Assembly: GCF_023343835.1 (NCBI RefSeq) | Contig: NC_064434.1 | Span: forward strand, 15,171,505-15,235,504 | Source of the DNA: Lagopus muta | Taxonomy: Eukaryota > Chordata > Aves > Galliformes > Phasianidae | Length of the DNA stretch: 64,000 bases | Reading direction: 5' to 3' | Shown here: piece after piece, positions 1-13,400 of the stretch | Layout of the letters: every line of letters starts with the position of its first letter | How positions within the stretch are numbered: position 1 is the first letter of the stretch | The notes under the pieces: model-generated | Database searches by the model: none | Told to the model about the DNA's origin: nothing | What the model saw: only the letters and a program-made list of their open reading frames with translations | Made by a program: the position numbers and the translations under genes

Positions 1-1293
1 GGTACTGACTTAATCTTTGTTTTGCTTGTTTTAAACTCTTGTCTGGAATACTGAAAATAAATATGCATAACTGAAATGTATGTTAATTAAATTTATGGTA
101 TTTCATTTAAAAACATGTACATTTACACATAGGGTTTTCTACCTTGCCTCATATAAAACTAACATAATAGCCAGACTTGCAAAGTTGACATAAGCAGATT
201 TTGCTGACTGGACAGGTTTTTTGATAGTGCCTTTAGTCTTAAATTTTTCTGGCTTCTGACCATTCACTCTTGATGTGAAGAACAAGGAGTTATTTGTAGA
301 CACTGCTTATAAAAGCATAGTATAGAAGCATCCATTTGTTAGGTACATGATCCATTTAGCTATTTTCTCTAATATTTGGTAAAATTAACAGGAATGTCTT
401 AATTTTAGTATAGCACAAGACAGCACTAACAGATCGAAGTGAGAGATTTGCACACAGTTGAAATGCTTCTTTGATGTAAAAGAGTTGCACTTACATCAGG
501 TGTCTAGCACTGATCCTGAGTTCCTTTATGTCTGTTAATAGTGAATCCTAAATATTCTGTGTAAATATGCCGTTGTTATTTCTGGAACAATCCATTGTAC
601 CTGAAGTAGTAGGGGACCTAAAATAAAGACCAAAGAAAGTCCTTGTTTTTAAAAGCTAACAAGTTGTGAAATAAGATAGTTCAGCTAATTGTAGATGTAG
701 TTCGTTAGCTATATTAAAAATATATTTCAGATCCAACCAGATTTTGTTTGAAGTATTTTCTTTTTTTTACATTAAGGCAAACATTTAGTACTCCTCATTC
801 CTCCATGAAACTCCTTTATGTGAGAGCATACAGAAAAACCTTCCACAAAACACATACACAGAAAAAAAACCCAAAAAGACACCATTGCTTCCAGTAGTCA
901 CAGTGCATCGGCATTGACCTTGTCTCACTGTTTTGTTGATCTTTGTTTATTTGTTTTTCTCTGTTGGTGTACTTGTGGCATCTTGTTTTAGAAGGTGAGT
1001 TAGTTGGGAGCAGATGCTTGTTTACCATGAAATCTCACATGGTTGGGTTCTGATCAGTGACTAAGAAATCTGACTGTTCCTGTTGGAAGAAATATTAGTT
1101 TGAAAGTTGGAACTTTAACTGTGTAATTTCTAATTTCTGTATTAGAATTTGAATGAATACTTCAGGTTAATGTTGACATGTTAACTTGCCATTACTTTGG
1201 ATTTGAAGCTAGAGCTATAAATTCCTGATCTGATTTCAGTGAATAACCATACTCTAATTATTATGGTTTGTTTATCCGTTATTCTCTCTCCAG
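1..1293 (+). other. KIDINS220: KIDINS220 intron (3' part), nothing else recognised
   Basis: AT-rich intron sequence ending in the acceptor ctctctccag at 1284-1293. I found no open stretch resembling the KIDINS220 segment that precedes SKNIPTTKD, so the preceding exon is probably outside the window. No repeat family was recognised. Confidence 0.7.
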
Positions 1294-1472
1294 AATTTCA
1301 AAGAATATTCCTACAACTAAAGATGTTGAACCACTGCTTGAAATTGATGGAGATATACGGAACTTTGAAGTATTTTTATCTTCTCGAACACCTGTTCTTG
1401 TAGCACGTGATGTAAGAACATTTTTGCCATGTACTGTCAACTTAGATCCCAAACTACGGGAAATCATTGCAG
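1294..1472 (+). CDS. KIDINS220: KIDINS220 exon: post-membrane regulatory segment
   Basis: The acceptor AG is at 1292-1293 and the donor gtaagc starts at 1473. The exon begins with the last base of a split codon and ends with the first base (g) of the next Asp codon. It encodes [18 protein letters not shown], then [20 protein letters not shown], then the segment ending [10 protein letters not shown]. These are near-identical to mammalian KIDINS220 and lie C-terminal to the KAP/transmembrane module. The apparent upstream start codon of this reading frame is intronic. Confidence 0.95.
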
Positions 1473-4400
1473 GTAAGCATGTTTTCAAATAAATAAAAAA
1501 AGATAATTGAGGTAGAGCTGCTTTGCATATTGCACAGGATCCTGAGTTGTTCATCAGTTCAAACTTTCACGTCATCTGACCTGACTGCAGTAGCAAGTTG
1601 TTCAGTTCTACTTTGTAGCTTTCTATACAGGACAAATCATACTAGTCTTAAAGCAGTTCTTCAGAATGGACGAAATATTGTTAATGGTTGATTCAGAAAT
1701 AGCTTTAGCAGTTGTGAGAAAACAGTACATGTATCGCAGTGATATTTTATTTGTAGAGATGCAAATTTACTTCAAGTAGTTTTTAACAATTTCAGGTAGC
1801 ATCAGGTCCTTTAGAAGTGAAGCCAGGGAAACAGAATGTAATGTCTCCAATCTGATGCGTCCCCTGCTAGACACCTGTGCTGTTGGTACATGCCAGTCAT
1901 TTTTTTTAGTCTGTGTTAGGTTGATATTTAAATTGCTAATAGGGTAGCTGTTGTTTGTTGTTATTACTAGCTTGTAGTCTCAAAAAGTGAACTCAGTTTC
2001 AGGTATGTGCTTGACAATAAATATTCTGACAACTGCTGAAGTGGACTGATGTGACCTCTAATATGACAGAGGTTGCTGTTTGATCTGGAGTAAGGCCAAG
2101 GCATCCTGATATTTGTCCTTGTGTAAAGATGCTAAAACTTTGCAGAAAACCTGATCTTTAGATTTAAAATGGGATCCTTATGAGTTTCTGGTCTGACAGT
2201 ATCCTTAGTGGGTTGTGAACCCCTTGTGTTTTAGTAAGTGCCCATTGCCTCTTGTCCTGTCACTGAGCACCACTGAAAAGAGCCTGGTTCCATCCTCTCT
2301 GCACCCTCCATCCAGGTGTTTCTGAACATACTTCTGAGCCTCTTGTTCTCCAGCCTCAGCAGCCCCAACTCTCTCAGCCTCTCCTCACAGGAGGATCTTC
2401 TGTCTGAGCCCTCTGGTGAGCTCTTTCCAGTATGTCTGCATCTCTTTGGCACTGAAGGGCCCAGAACTGGACACAGTGGGCAAACAAACCAAAACTTGTT
2501 CGAGTATCTCAGGCTCAATCTCATTCTCCTTTTACCTTTGTTCTTCAGATGTTCGTGCTGCAAGAGATCAAATGAATATAGGAGGACTTCCTTATCCCAC
2601 ATTGCCTTTACATGAGGCACCTGCCAGAGCAGCGTCTCTGTTCAGTCAGCCTTCATCAGCCTGCTCTTCTACAACCTCTTTCAATGGACCTTTCAACAGT
2701 GGAGTTCTATCACCCCAACCTCACAGCAGTTACTATAGTGGTATGACAGGACCTCAGCATCCGTTCTACAATCGGGTAAATAATCAAGAACCAATTCACA
2801 TTCTTCTCATTTAACCTGGGTAGTATTGCGTGTGACGTCTGTGAAATGTTTAAAAGACCCATGCAGATAATATTTACAAATGGAGCTTTGTCCAAAAGTC
2901 AGTACATTTCACAGTAATGTTTGCTCATATAGTCTTGTAGGGAAATGAGGTAAACTGCATTCGAGTATGACAAAGGGAAGAAAGGTCAAACAAGGTCAAA
3001 CACACAGATGTGCTGCATAGTTGTAGGGTATTGCACACACACTTTACATGTAAATACACATACTGCTTTTTAAATGGTAAATTCTGCACACTTCTTCACA
3101 TACTTGCTTACAGTCATTAGAGAAGGTCCTGTTTTTTTTTTTTCCCTTGGTAAATTGGGTAAACTACAGAAACTTAAAAATATAAAATAAAAAAAAAATG
3201 CAGCAACTTTGGAGGTCTTAGTCTTAGACATGGCTCACATATAATTTGCAGAGCTTTACTATATAACGGGATTGAATCCAAGCAATGCAAGATAAACTGT
3301 TTTTTTTAACATTATTCCAAGTTATGAAGGTATAAATAGGCTTATTAGGTGAGACAGCCATTTAAAGAATGCCTTTTTAGATGCATTTTACAACGACATT
3401 CACAGTATTGATCTACAGAGAGGGATTTAGTTTGTAGTTATTTAAAATTGGAGTGCCCTCCACAAGGAAATTCTAACTTTGTATTTTTGTGAGATATATT
3501 CAGTATTTTTTTTAAACCTTTTTTCCTTTTTTTCCTGCAATGTTATCAGGGAGAAAAAATATTCGGAAGGCGGATATAAGTCATAGATTGCTCCTGTATG
3601 CAGTTTTAAGTAGTGAGGTATGATAGTAGGTTAAGGCTCAATCTAATAAGCTGGGGGAAAAAAATTGAGTTATTCCTTAATATTCATTAACCAAGGCAGA
3701 AGAGAGTATATTTAGCACAGAGCCTTTTATCTGTTCTAAAATTATTCTTATATTGACACTATATTGAGCATATATACTGTTCTGTTTAAAATAACTTGAA
3801 ATGATGTGCTCTTTGCCCAACACTGATAAATTCTTATCTTATTAATCTTCCTGCTGATACTGACTCACTTAATTCAAGTGAGTGTTTAATTGGAAGCCCT
3901 GTTTTTTGTCTGTTCCTGCACATGATAAGGTTTTAAGTATGTGGTAAACTTGCAGTTGAAACTTCGCTGTTTTTTGTGGTTCTAATAATCAATTAAAAAA
4001 AAGCAATTATTGGTGAGTCATGAGCTGTCTTTACAAGTATTTCATTTGCTCATTTTTAAGTGCATACCTGGACTTTCAGACATGATTTTTTTCCTTTTTA
4101 AAACTCAAGTGCTTTTATTTTGGCCTTCCTCTAAGGACTTTTATACTGCTTTCCTAAGGTATAAAGCACTGCATACTGAGATAAATACTGAGAACCCTAC
4201 GATAGTAGAGAGGTTTTCTGAAAGCATTTTCAATCACTTTTCACTTCTGGAAGAACAGTATTTAATAAAAGACAGATGATTAGGCTCTCCTGAACAACAA
4301 ATTATCTGAGGGAGGTCTTTGGATGATACAGCACAGTGGGGTCAAATGCTGCTCTGGAGATGTCTGAATGTTATGGCAAAGTGTTCTTAAGTTCCTTGGA

Positions 4401-7400
4401 TGGATACATTGCCTTTTTCTGATCTGTCCTGTTGTTTATAGGTGATCATTTGTTCTTAAGGAAAAAAAGACAAAGCAAAACAAACCTTTGAGCTCTTGTG
4501 GAAAGCTCACGTTGCTTGTCTTCAGAAAATACTACGCTTATGTTCTCTATGTTTCTGCTTTGTTCTTCAGATGTTCCTGTGTTATGCTCTTGAGCTTCCA
4601 GTCACGTAATCTCTTCATTTTTGGTTTAAGGCCCCATTCTCCCTGTGCATTGCTGTGCTATGGTCCAATTCAGCAGCTCTTTAACTTGGCACTTTCGCTC
4701 TCAGTTTTGGACAGTGATAGAAGGCTAACAATTTCCCCCTGTCTGGTTCCCTGGTGACAACTTGGTGTCAAGTTCAGCTTCCCTAAGTCGCTGCTGTCAC
4801 AAACCATTGTTAAGCTCATGTTTCTAATGGAGGAGATCAGAGCAGTAGGCATGTCTAAGTTAACTGAGTGGGAACTAGAAATTATGGCATGTAAGGATTT
4901 GATTTTATTTACACCGGTGTAGCAGCACATTCTTTGATTCCTGAGCTGTGCTTATGACTTAAAGGCTATCTGCGAACTTGGAGAACAGCTCTGTGCTGGT
5001 TAATGCCCAGTATGTATTTATATTGATCTCACGTTTTCACTATACCTGTCTTTTTATACTTCGAGAGTTGAAACTGCAGAGTTTAAACTTGATATTGGAG
5101 AATTAATTCCACAGGTGGAAAGCAGTGGAGTAGCTGAAGCGGGCATGAGGCATAATTAGAAATTGTGAACAAATTGTGGTATAATTGCCTTATTGGACAA
5201 ATTTTCTCATTGCTTTGTAGTTTGATGACTCGCAACTGAAAAACAGGTGCTCACTTTGTTTCAGAGGGTAGTCTGCAGCGAGAGCTAGGCATGTGAACGT
5301 GGTATCATAATTAAGCATCTCATGCTTGTGGGTTTTCCATGTGCTTTAAGTTGCTAGTGGAAAACGGAAGCATTTAATGATTCGAGAAATAACATAAACT
5401 CTTTTTGAGAGGAGTTTTGTTTCCACGAGATACCATAGAGCTTGTGCCTCAAGGCAGTGAATGTTCTGAATTGTCCTGTACTAACCAGTAGGTACGAGAC
5501 AAAGCCTAGGCTTTGGTCCTCCTGCCTGTTTGGCCAACTCAAGTTGAAAACCGCAGGAACAAACGACTCCCATTGAGTAATGATAACAGTGCATGCCGTG
5601 CATCTTCATACGTTGAAAGAGCATGTGAACCATATGGTGATAGCCTGAAAGTGTGTGCAAAGACTGCCTGTTGCAGCTAAGGGCAGAGAATCAGATGTAT
5701 TTCTTCGTAGTTACTCGGAGTTGCTGCATATGCCATCGTGTTTGATGTACACGTGAATCAAGTTTCCATCTCTTCATCCATTTACTGCTGTTTCCAAATG
5801 CAGAACACTTTCTTGGTTTGTTTTGATTTCTTTTTGTCCTTATTGCTAAATCCAAAGTGGAATACTTCCACAAGTTTTATTCCCCTCATACACTGGCCAT
5901 CGAGTTATACCATCATCTAGTCTACACTAAATTTGGTGCAGTGGACTACTTAAAGTCTTGTCATGTGCAGAAACATCAACCAAGTAGTAAGTTTTGTTTG
6001 ATACATAGCAGGGTAGTATAATTTTTAAATGTTATGTATAAAAACACCAGTGTGGTTTTGGATTGTTTGCTTTTTGTTGGTTTTCCTCTTTTTCTTTGCT
6101 TTCGGAGAGTACTAAGAATTGAATGAAAAGAGTTCTGCACTTCTCTTTTTTGTGAAGTCTGAAGACTGTTGGTTTTTTAAGGCAATTACATTGCCTTAAA
6201 AGGGAATCTGCAAGGGAACGAAGGTCTTTGCTTCAAAACCTAATTGAAGTTCATAGTTAGTTCAAAACCAAGATTTAACAGTATTGGAAAAGCCCTTCTT
6301 AAATACGTTAGTAGTTGTAAGGTTTGTGTTTCTCAAACGTACACACGTGCACACATTTCAGTCACGTGCCAGTGGTACCATGTGGATTTCAGGAAATGTG
6401 TTTGTGCAGCTGATTTTAGCACTTGAAGAACTGGAACATATGGAGTACTTTGTTCAAAACGGAGTAATTTGTGATTTTGAGATCGCTGTATCTCTTAGAA
6501 ATGACTTTATTAACAATCACTTATTAATATCACTTTTATTTTTGAACAACTGTTCTGGGTACTGTGAAGCATTTTGCATTTTACTGAAAATCTGTTTATG
6601 AGTTGAGCAGCTTGGAGATGAATGAAAAACATTAGAAATGTGACACGTTACCACATTTTCCAAACAGCTGTTAGTGTGTAACTACTGTGAGCACCTCACT
6701 CTGGTCCTCTTGCAAGCCGTGTTGAGGCACCTGCTGGCTTTGGGGTGAGCAGTGGGGGGAGGGAGGGTCAGTTGCTGAGGGGTTTTGAAGAACTCGCTCC
6801 AGAGCTTTTGATTGAATTCTGCTAAATGCAAGAAGTAAAGAACACTGTTAATAATTGCTCTTTTCACTTTATTAAACTGAACTGCGGAATATGTTTTGTT
6901 GAAATAAGTTTTCTTTTGTTATTACATTTTGATTTGTGTAATTGTTTGTCCCTTCTTTTTGTTACGTTTATTTTTTTTTCCATAGCCATTCTTTGCCCCA
7001 TGTATTTACATGCCAAGGTATTACCCTGGCAGTTCTCATCTCATCTCACGTCCACTAAAAACGAGTTTGTCCAGAGATCAGAGCAATGGCCTAGTAAGTA
7101 TTTTGAAGGTTAATTCACATACTAACCTAGACAATAAGTATAGTGAATAATGTAAATGAAAATTGTTAATGATGATGCAGTATTAGACAAGTAAAAGCTG
7201 TATTTTACAAATAGTTTAAGCAAAAGTGTTATTGATATGTAATGTAAAATGTATTTTGTTTTTACTTTGGAAGCTACTCAGAGTTGAAAACAAATTCTAA
7301 CATGCAGGTATCAAGATTGGAGGAGTTTAACCTGTAATGTTGGCAGGAAAGCATTTCAGTGAATGTGCCAACTGTGCTGCAGTAGATCGATACAGTACAA

Positions 7401-10400
7401 TGTTAAAAGAAAATGCCAGTGATAAATTTATATTGGAATTTTATAATAATACAAGTCCTATGACATCTGGAGAAAATAAAATTACGTCTCTTCATGTTGT
7501 AAAGGCCAAATAAATAACTTAAAAGCAATGTTCTAAATATTCAAGTAAAACAAAATACATTTTGTCTGAAGCGTGCATTAGTTACAGCTTGGTTTTGTAT
7601 ATGTAGTTCAACTTTATTTACCCTTTGGAAAGGAAGAACAAACAGACTTTTCTGGCTTCCTATAGAATAATACGATTTCTATTAAGAATATTTATTTTAC
7701 TGACAGATGGCTGTTCAAATGGAGTTAAGAACTAAAGAAAGCTTAAAAAAACCCCACAAAACAGGCAGTAAAAGCCTTACTTGTTAGTGGTTTAATTCTA
7801 GGATATTGATACATTGAATCTTTTCTTTAATCACTAACAGAAAGCAAATACGTTTATGTCAAGTTATGTATATTATGAGATCATTCTCATTCATTATTTA
7901 CTTCATATTTTTTGTTTAGCCCTTGATCATTTTACCCAAACCATAATATTTTGTTGTTGCTAGGATGTTATCAAGGAGGATGCTGATGAGGGGCTTTCTT
8001 CACCCACAGACCCCTCAATGGTAAATGAGTAGTCATGTGGTGTGGAAATTTTAGCATCTCATTGCTTTTCCAGCAGTAATGAGTCTGCATTAATCGTAAC
8101 TGCAGTTCACTAACACTGCATCGGTGGCTTTGGTGGGCAAATAGAGTAGCTGAAAACTAATGTAGTTTGTGAATGAATTTAAGAGCTAATATTTCACTTA
8201 TAGATCTTTTTTTTTTTCCCTGTAGTTTTTCCGTTGCCTTTCTCAGTAGCTGTTGTGCATATTGTTGTAGCTAAGCAGAGTGAAGAACGAGGTGGTCGTT
8301 TGTGACTTAGATTTTAGAGCGAAGTAATTTTTGTGTTTCCTGCTTTAGTCAGCTCTCACCTGATCCCTACTTCTGTAGTTGGTGGCATAGAGCCACTGCA
8401 GTTACTGCAGTATGAAGCAGTGTTCTGTGGGAATAAAATAACAGGCCATAGGTTAATTCTCGAATCAGAATGCTAGCACTGATATTTTCTGTGACTTGTT
8501 CTTTGTTTTAGTCTCAGTATTTGCACAGTCTTCTTTCTGGGTATCTGTTTTAATTCTAACTGGGAATCACTGAGAAGTCATGATATACTACCACCAAAGA
8601 GCTTATACAGCTATAATCATTTTCTTAAATATTGCTACTATTGTTGCTGTTGGCAACACTTAAAAATTAAAGCTGCAGTTATTTTTTGTTTATCCAGTAA
8701 ATATTACAAAAATAAAAAATCTGTGATATTGTGCAATGGAAAAAAGAAAGAAACAGCCTACAAACACACAGATTCCAGAACTACTGTATTTAACTGTACA
8801 TAAACTTATCAATTATGGGAATGCAATGGAGAATTTACCCTAAAGTTCTGTTTCCCAGGTCATCTTCTACCCTGAGTGAAGGGATGACTTTGAGGTAAAT
8901 TTTTCTTGTAGTATAATTTCAGAGATGCTGATGTCTTCTCTGCATTTCATTTCTTATCTCAGTATCTTGTTGTCCTCCCAGTCCTTTGCAGCTTGTCATT
9001 GTGAGAAGAGAAAGCAGTAGAAGTGTGTGTATTTGTGAGTGTGAGAAGGGGACATGGGGGCGAAGAGTGGAAACTCATCTCAGGGTGAAGTAGTTCAGGA
9101 GCAGACCTGGAGCTGGTTGTTCTCTGCTTCTTACCCTCAGCGTGTATCACAAGCACATAGGCTGCAGGTTCAAACAGTTGAAAATACTTGTAAAATTTAC
9201 AGGATCAGATTGCGAGGGCAGCTGGTCTGCAGGTTAGAAAATACAAGGGTTACAACATAAAAAAGAAACTTTGATGTAATGATAATGAAGGATTTCATTA
9301 TATCCATTTTTCAGAGTTTACCTTTCTGTGAAGCTCAGTAGTACAGAGTATGAGATCATGTGCTTTCTCTGAGATTTACCCTGCATAGTCAGTGTAAAAT
9401 TTTGAATTTTTGAACGTCTCTTGGGTAGTTTGCAATGTTCTTCATACGTAGCATTCTGTGTGCCTGGCAGGCTGCCTCACCAGGGTTTACTCTATTCTAA
9501 AAACACTCACTTTGCAGTCTTCGATGAAATTTCAGTGAAGGTGAACAGTGAAAGTATTGTGGTTGTTGAAGACATTGCAATTGTCCATAGGTTATAGTTA
9601 CAATAACTCCATCCAGCTACTAGGCTGCTCTCAATTGATGGATCACTACCACCATATAAATGAAAGTTTTAACTTACATCTTAATATGCACACTGGTGCG
9701 TGTAAATTAATGAAGTATACTTTAAAAAAAAAAAGGGCAAAACAATCTGCGTTGAGTGGTTAATGAGCAGCAAGGCTTGTAATTGATTTGAGGACTAAAA
9801 ACAAGAGGGGCATGTAGAATTAAAACTGACTTTCATGCACATCTGTGAAGAAGCCAGAAACATTGCAATTTTACTGTTGTATGAAATAGAGTTAATCATT
9901 ATTTTTAATGTTACACAGCAGGAAACAACTACTGCAAGAGTATAACTTTTTAATACAGACCATCATTGCTATTCCTTGCATGAGCTGAACAGACCTGTGC
10001 TGAGAATGCTTTGTGAACAACTGAGGCCCTGCCATTGTTTGCATCTGACATTAGGGTAGAGTAGATATCTAAAATTCCAAATCCTAATCTTACATAAAAC
10101 CAATGTAAATCTGGGTTAGCTTAATGAAAATGAGAGCATACATCATATACAAATAATAAAGCTGTCTTTAGGGACTAAGGAATAAAATGCAGCTGGCAAC
10201 TCTTTGAGGACATCTTTCTTACAGAGTGCAGGAGCTCTCCATCCTTACATTTAAGAACTCAAGCAGGAGAAACAGGAACCAACATGGCTGATCAAGGACC
10301 TGCTGCTCAAACTGAGGGAAAAGAAGGGCATGTACGGGGAGTGGATGTAGGAATGTGTGGTCTGGGAAGAGTACAGGGATGCTGTGTAGACATGCAGAGA

Positions 10401-13400
10401 CAGGATCAGGAATGCCAAGACACAAATGGAACTGAACTTGGTGATGAGGGATATGAAAAGTAATAAGGGATTCTGCAGGTACATGACGTCAGAAGAGAAA
10501 GGCCAGGGAAAATGTACCCCCTCTGATAAACTAGGAGGGAGAACTGGCTGCAACAGACCTGGAGAAGGCTGAGATATTCAGTGAGTTCTTTGCCTTGGTC
10601 CTCACTCACAGTCGGCCTTCCAGGTCTCTCATGTCCCTGAACCTCTGGGTGGGGTTGGGAGAACAAAATCCCTGCCACTGTAGGCAAAGAGCAAGTTCAA
10701 GACCACATGATAAGACTGAATGTGGACAAGTCTATACATTCCAGAGGCCTGAATGAACTGCCTGATGTAGTTGTTGAGCTATTCTCCATCGTATTTGAGG
10801 AGTCATGGCTGTCAGGTGAAGTCTCTGGTGAGTGAAAGAAGGGAAACATCACACCTGTTTTTAAGGAGGGCAGAAAGGAGCACCCAGGGAACTACAGGCC
10901 AGTGAGCCTCATGTCTGTGTCTGGGAAGATCATGAATCAGATCCTCCTGTAAGCTGTGTTAAAGCACTTATGATATGTGAAGGTGATCTGAGGCAGCCAG
11001 CAGAGTTTCACCAAGGACAGATTGTGCTTGACAGTCTGGTGGCATTCTTCAATGGACTGATGGCATTGGTGGACAAAGGAAGGGCAACTGATGGCATATA
11101 CTTGGACTTGTGCAAGACTTTGGTATGGTCCCACACAACATTCTTATTCTAATTTGGAGAAGGATGGATTTGAAAGGTGTGCTTATTCATTGGGTAGGGA
11201 ATTAGTTGGAAAGTTATAGTCAGAGGGCTGTGGTCAGCGAGTCTATGTCCAAGTGCAAGCTGGTGATGAGTGGTGTCCCTTGGGGGTCTGTCTTGGGGCT
11301 TGGGACTTTTCAAAATCTTCATCAGTGACGTAGTGGGATTGAGTGCATCCTCAGCAACTTTACTGATGACACCAAGCTGGGTGGTGCAGTTAATATGCCA
11401 GAAGGAAGGAATGCCATTCAGAAGGACCTGGACAAGCTTGGAAAATGGTTGGGGTGGGTGGGCTGTGATGTCCCTTCCAATCTAACCATCCTGTAATCCT
11501 GTGTACTTCAGGATAAGTATGGGATACCTTCTAAGAAACTGGAAATGCTCTTCTACAGTTTGGGCATAAATGAAGGTGTGCGGCATAGGAGTTCTCTTTT
11601 TGTGTATTTTCCAGGTGCTTTTATGTGGCATTGTTGCACTTCAAACATCTACTTGTTAATCCTGTTGTTTGCTCTTAAGAGTACTGTTTCAGTTCTGAGT
11701 GGTGGTTTTAAACAAAAATAAAAATTAAAATAAAAAAAATCACGTGCTTAGATACAAGGCTTCACAATTATTTGAGGCGCAGGGCTGATGTAATGTGATT
11801 TTGCATGTGATTCTGAAAAGGCAGGAGAATGTGTTTAAAGCTAAATTTTCCATTAGAAATGCAATGTAGAACTTCAGGGCAAGCAAAGTGTCGTGCTGTT
11901 TAACAAGTACAAATTAGAGCAGTGTTTTCTTAAGCAAATGGTATTCACATAACATATACTAACTGTGTATTATGAAAGTATATCTTAAAAGTTTCAGTAC
12001 GTTATGAAAATATCCCAGTACAGTACTTTCCTGTCTTAATATTGTTTCATTTGTTTACTTGTGAGCATGTCATCTCTATATACAATCTTTTTGATGTCAC
12101 TTTAAGCTGTTGTTTCTTTCTGTTCTGTTTTGTCCTTTCCTGAAAGCTGTGTAAGTCTGGGTTAAGCAGACCAAGACAGGTACAGCCACTTTCTGTGAAT
12201 TATCATTCACTTTTTAGAGTCATTTCAGAAGCTATCATGCTGGCGCTTCATGCTGGGCTGTCTGTAAACTAATGCTCATTACTAGCCCTGAGGTTTGTTT
12301 TGACAAGCTGCTTTTAGCTTTTGCATGGCAAGTACTTTTCAGACTAATGTTCTTTAAGCATCTTTAACAAAACTACTAAGGCTGAAAAATATGTCAGTTT
12401 AAGTACAGTTTTAATTCACTTACATGATGGCAATATCCGTAAAGCTATTGCATTACTTATTCTTCAGAGAGTGCTTTTTATAAAGAATGTTTTGGATTAA
12501 CGTGCATCTATTTCAAACAGTTCACACTTCAACAAAAATAGTCTAAATATTAGATTGCTTTGCTGTATTTTTTTATACACAGAAGGAACTTCCTAAACTA
12601 ATTCTTCACGCTTGCAGGAAGTATGACTTGTTCGTGATTGTTAACAAAATATTTTGATCTGAAGGAGAATTGTTAAATTAGAAGTGTCTTAAAAACTGCA
12701 TTTATTTGTGGATACTGATAGATATTGTATTTAATGGATTGAGAGAACAAAGGCAATTTCTTGCACACATTGCTTGGGGATCATTCACTGTAGCAGTACC
12801 ACCTTGTGATTTTGGCTATAACTGTTTCTTTTGTTTTAATTGATCTAACTGCTTTTTGGAAAGAAAGTTTTAATTTGACTTAATTCACTGACTGCCTTTT
12901 GCTTATTGATGTAATGTAACTCGTACCAATAGCAAATAGTGTGTTTATGGGAAAATATTAGACAAAACTCTTTAGGAAAAATGGAAATGGTTTGGTGGTT
13001 GGTTTATGCCCTTATCTTGATGGGGATTTTAGCTGTGCTAAAAATCAGGCTAGGTTGAGATGTGAATTCACTCCTCGTTAGGTGCCTAATACGTTAACTA
13101 GTCGGCATTGTAGGCACCTGATTAGGAAGGCACTGCAGAGCCTGCAAAGTAACTGTCTTGTTCTTGGATGGAATGCCAAATCACTATGTTAGGTGCCTGC
13201 CCTTCATCAGAGTGAAGGCGTAATGCTTAATTTTATACAGTAATTTAGGGAAGTTGCCCACGCAGCGAGTGGAAATATCTTTTTCTTTAATGTCCAGTGG
13301 ACATCAAATATTGATATATAAATGTTCGACAGAAATGAACTCGAACTTCAGCTCTATTTTCAGCCAGATGAGCAAACCACAAGGCTTAGGATCCCCAACA

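Noticed and set aside
816..1028. 70-codon - strand frame in the first intron
   Set aside because: Antisense to intron sequence, low complexity (Phe/Cys runs), no homology.
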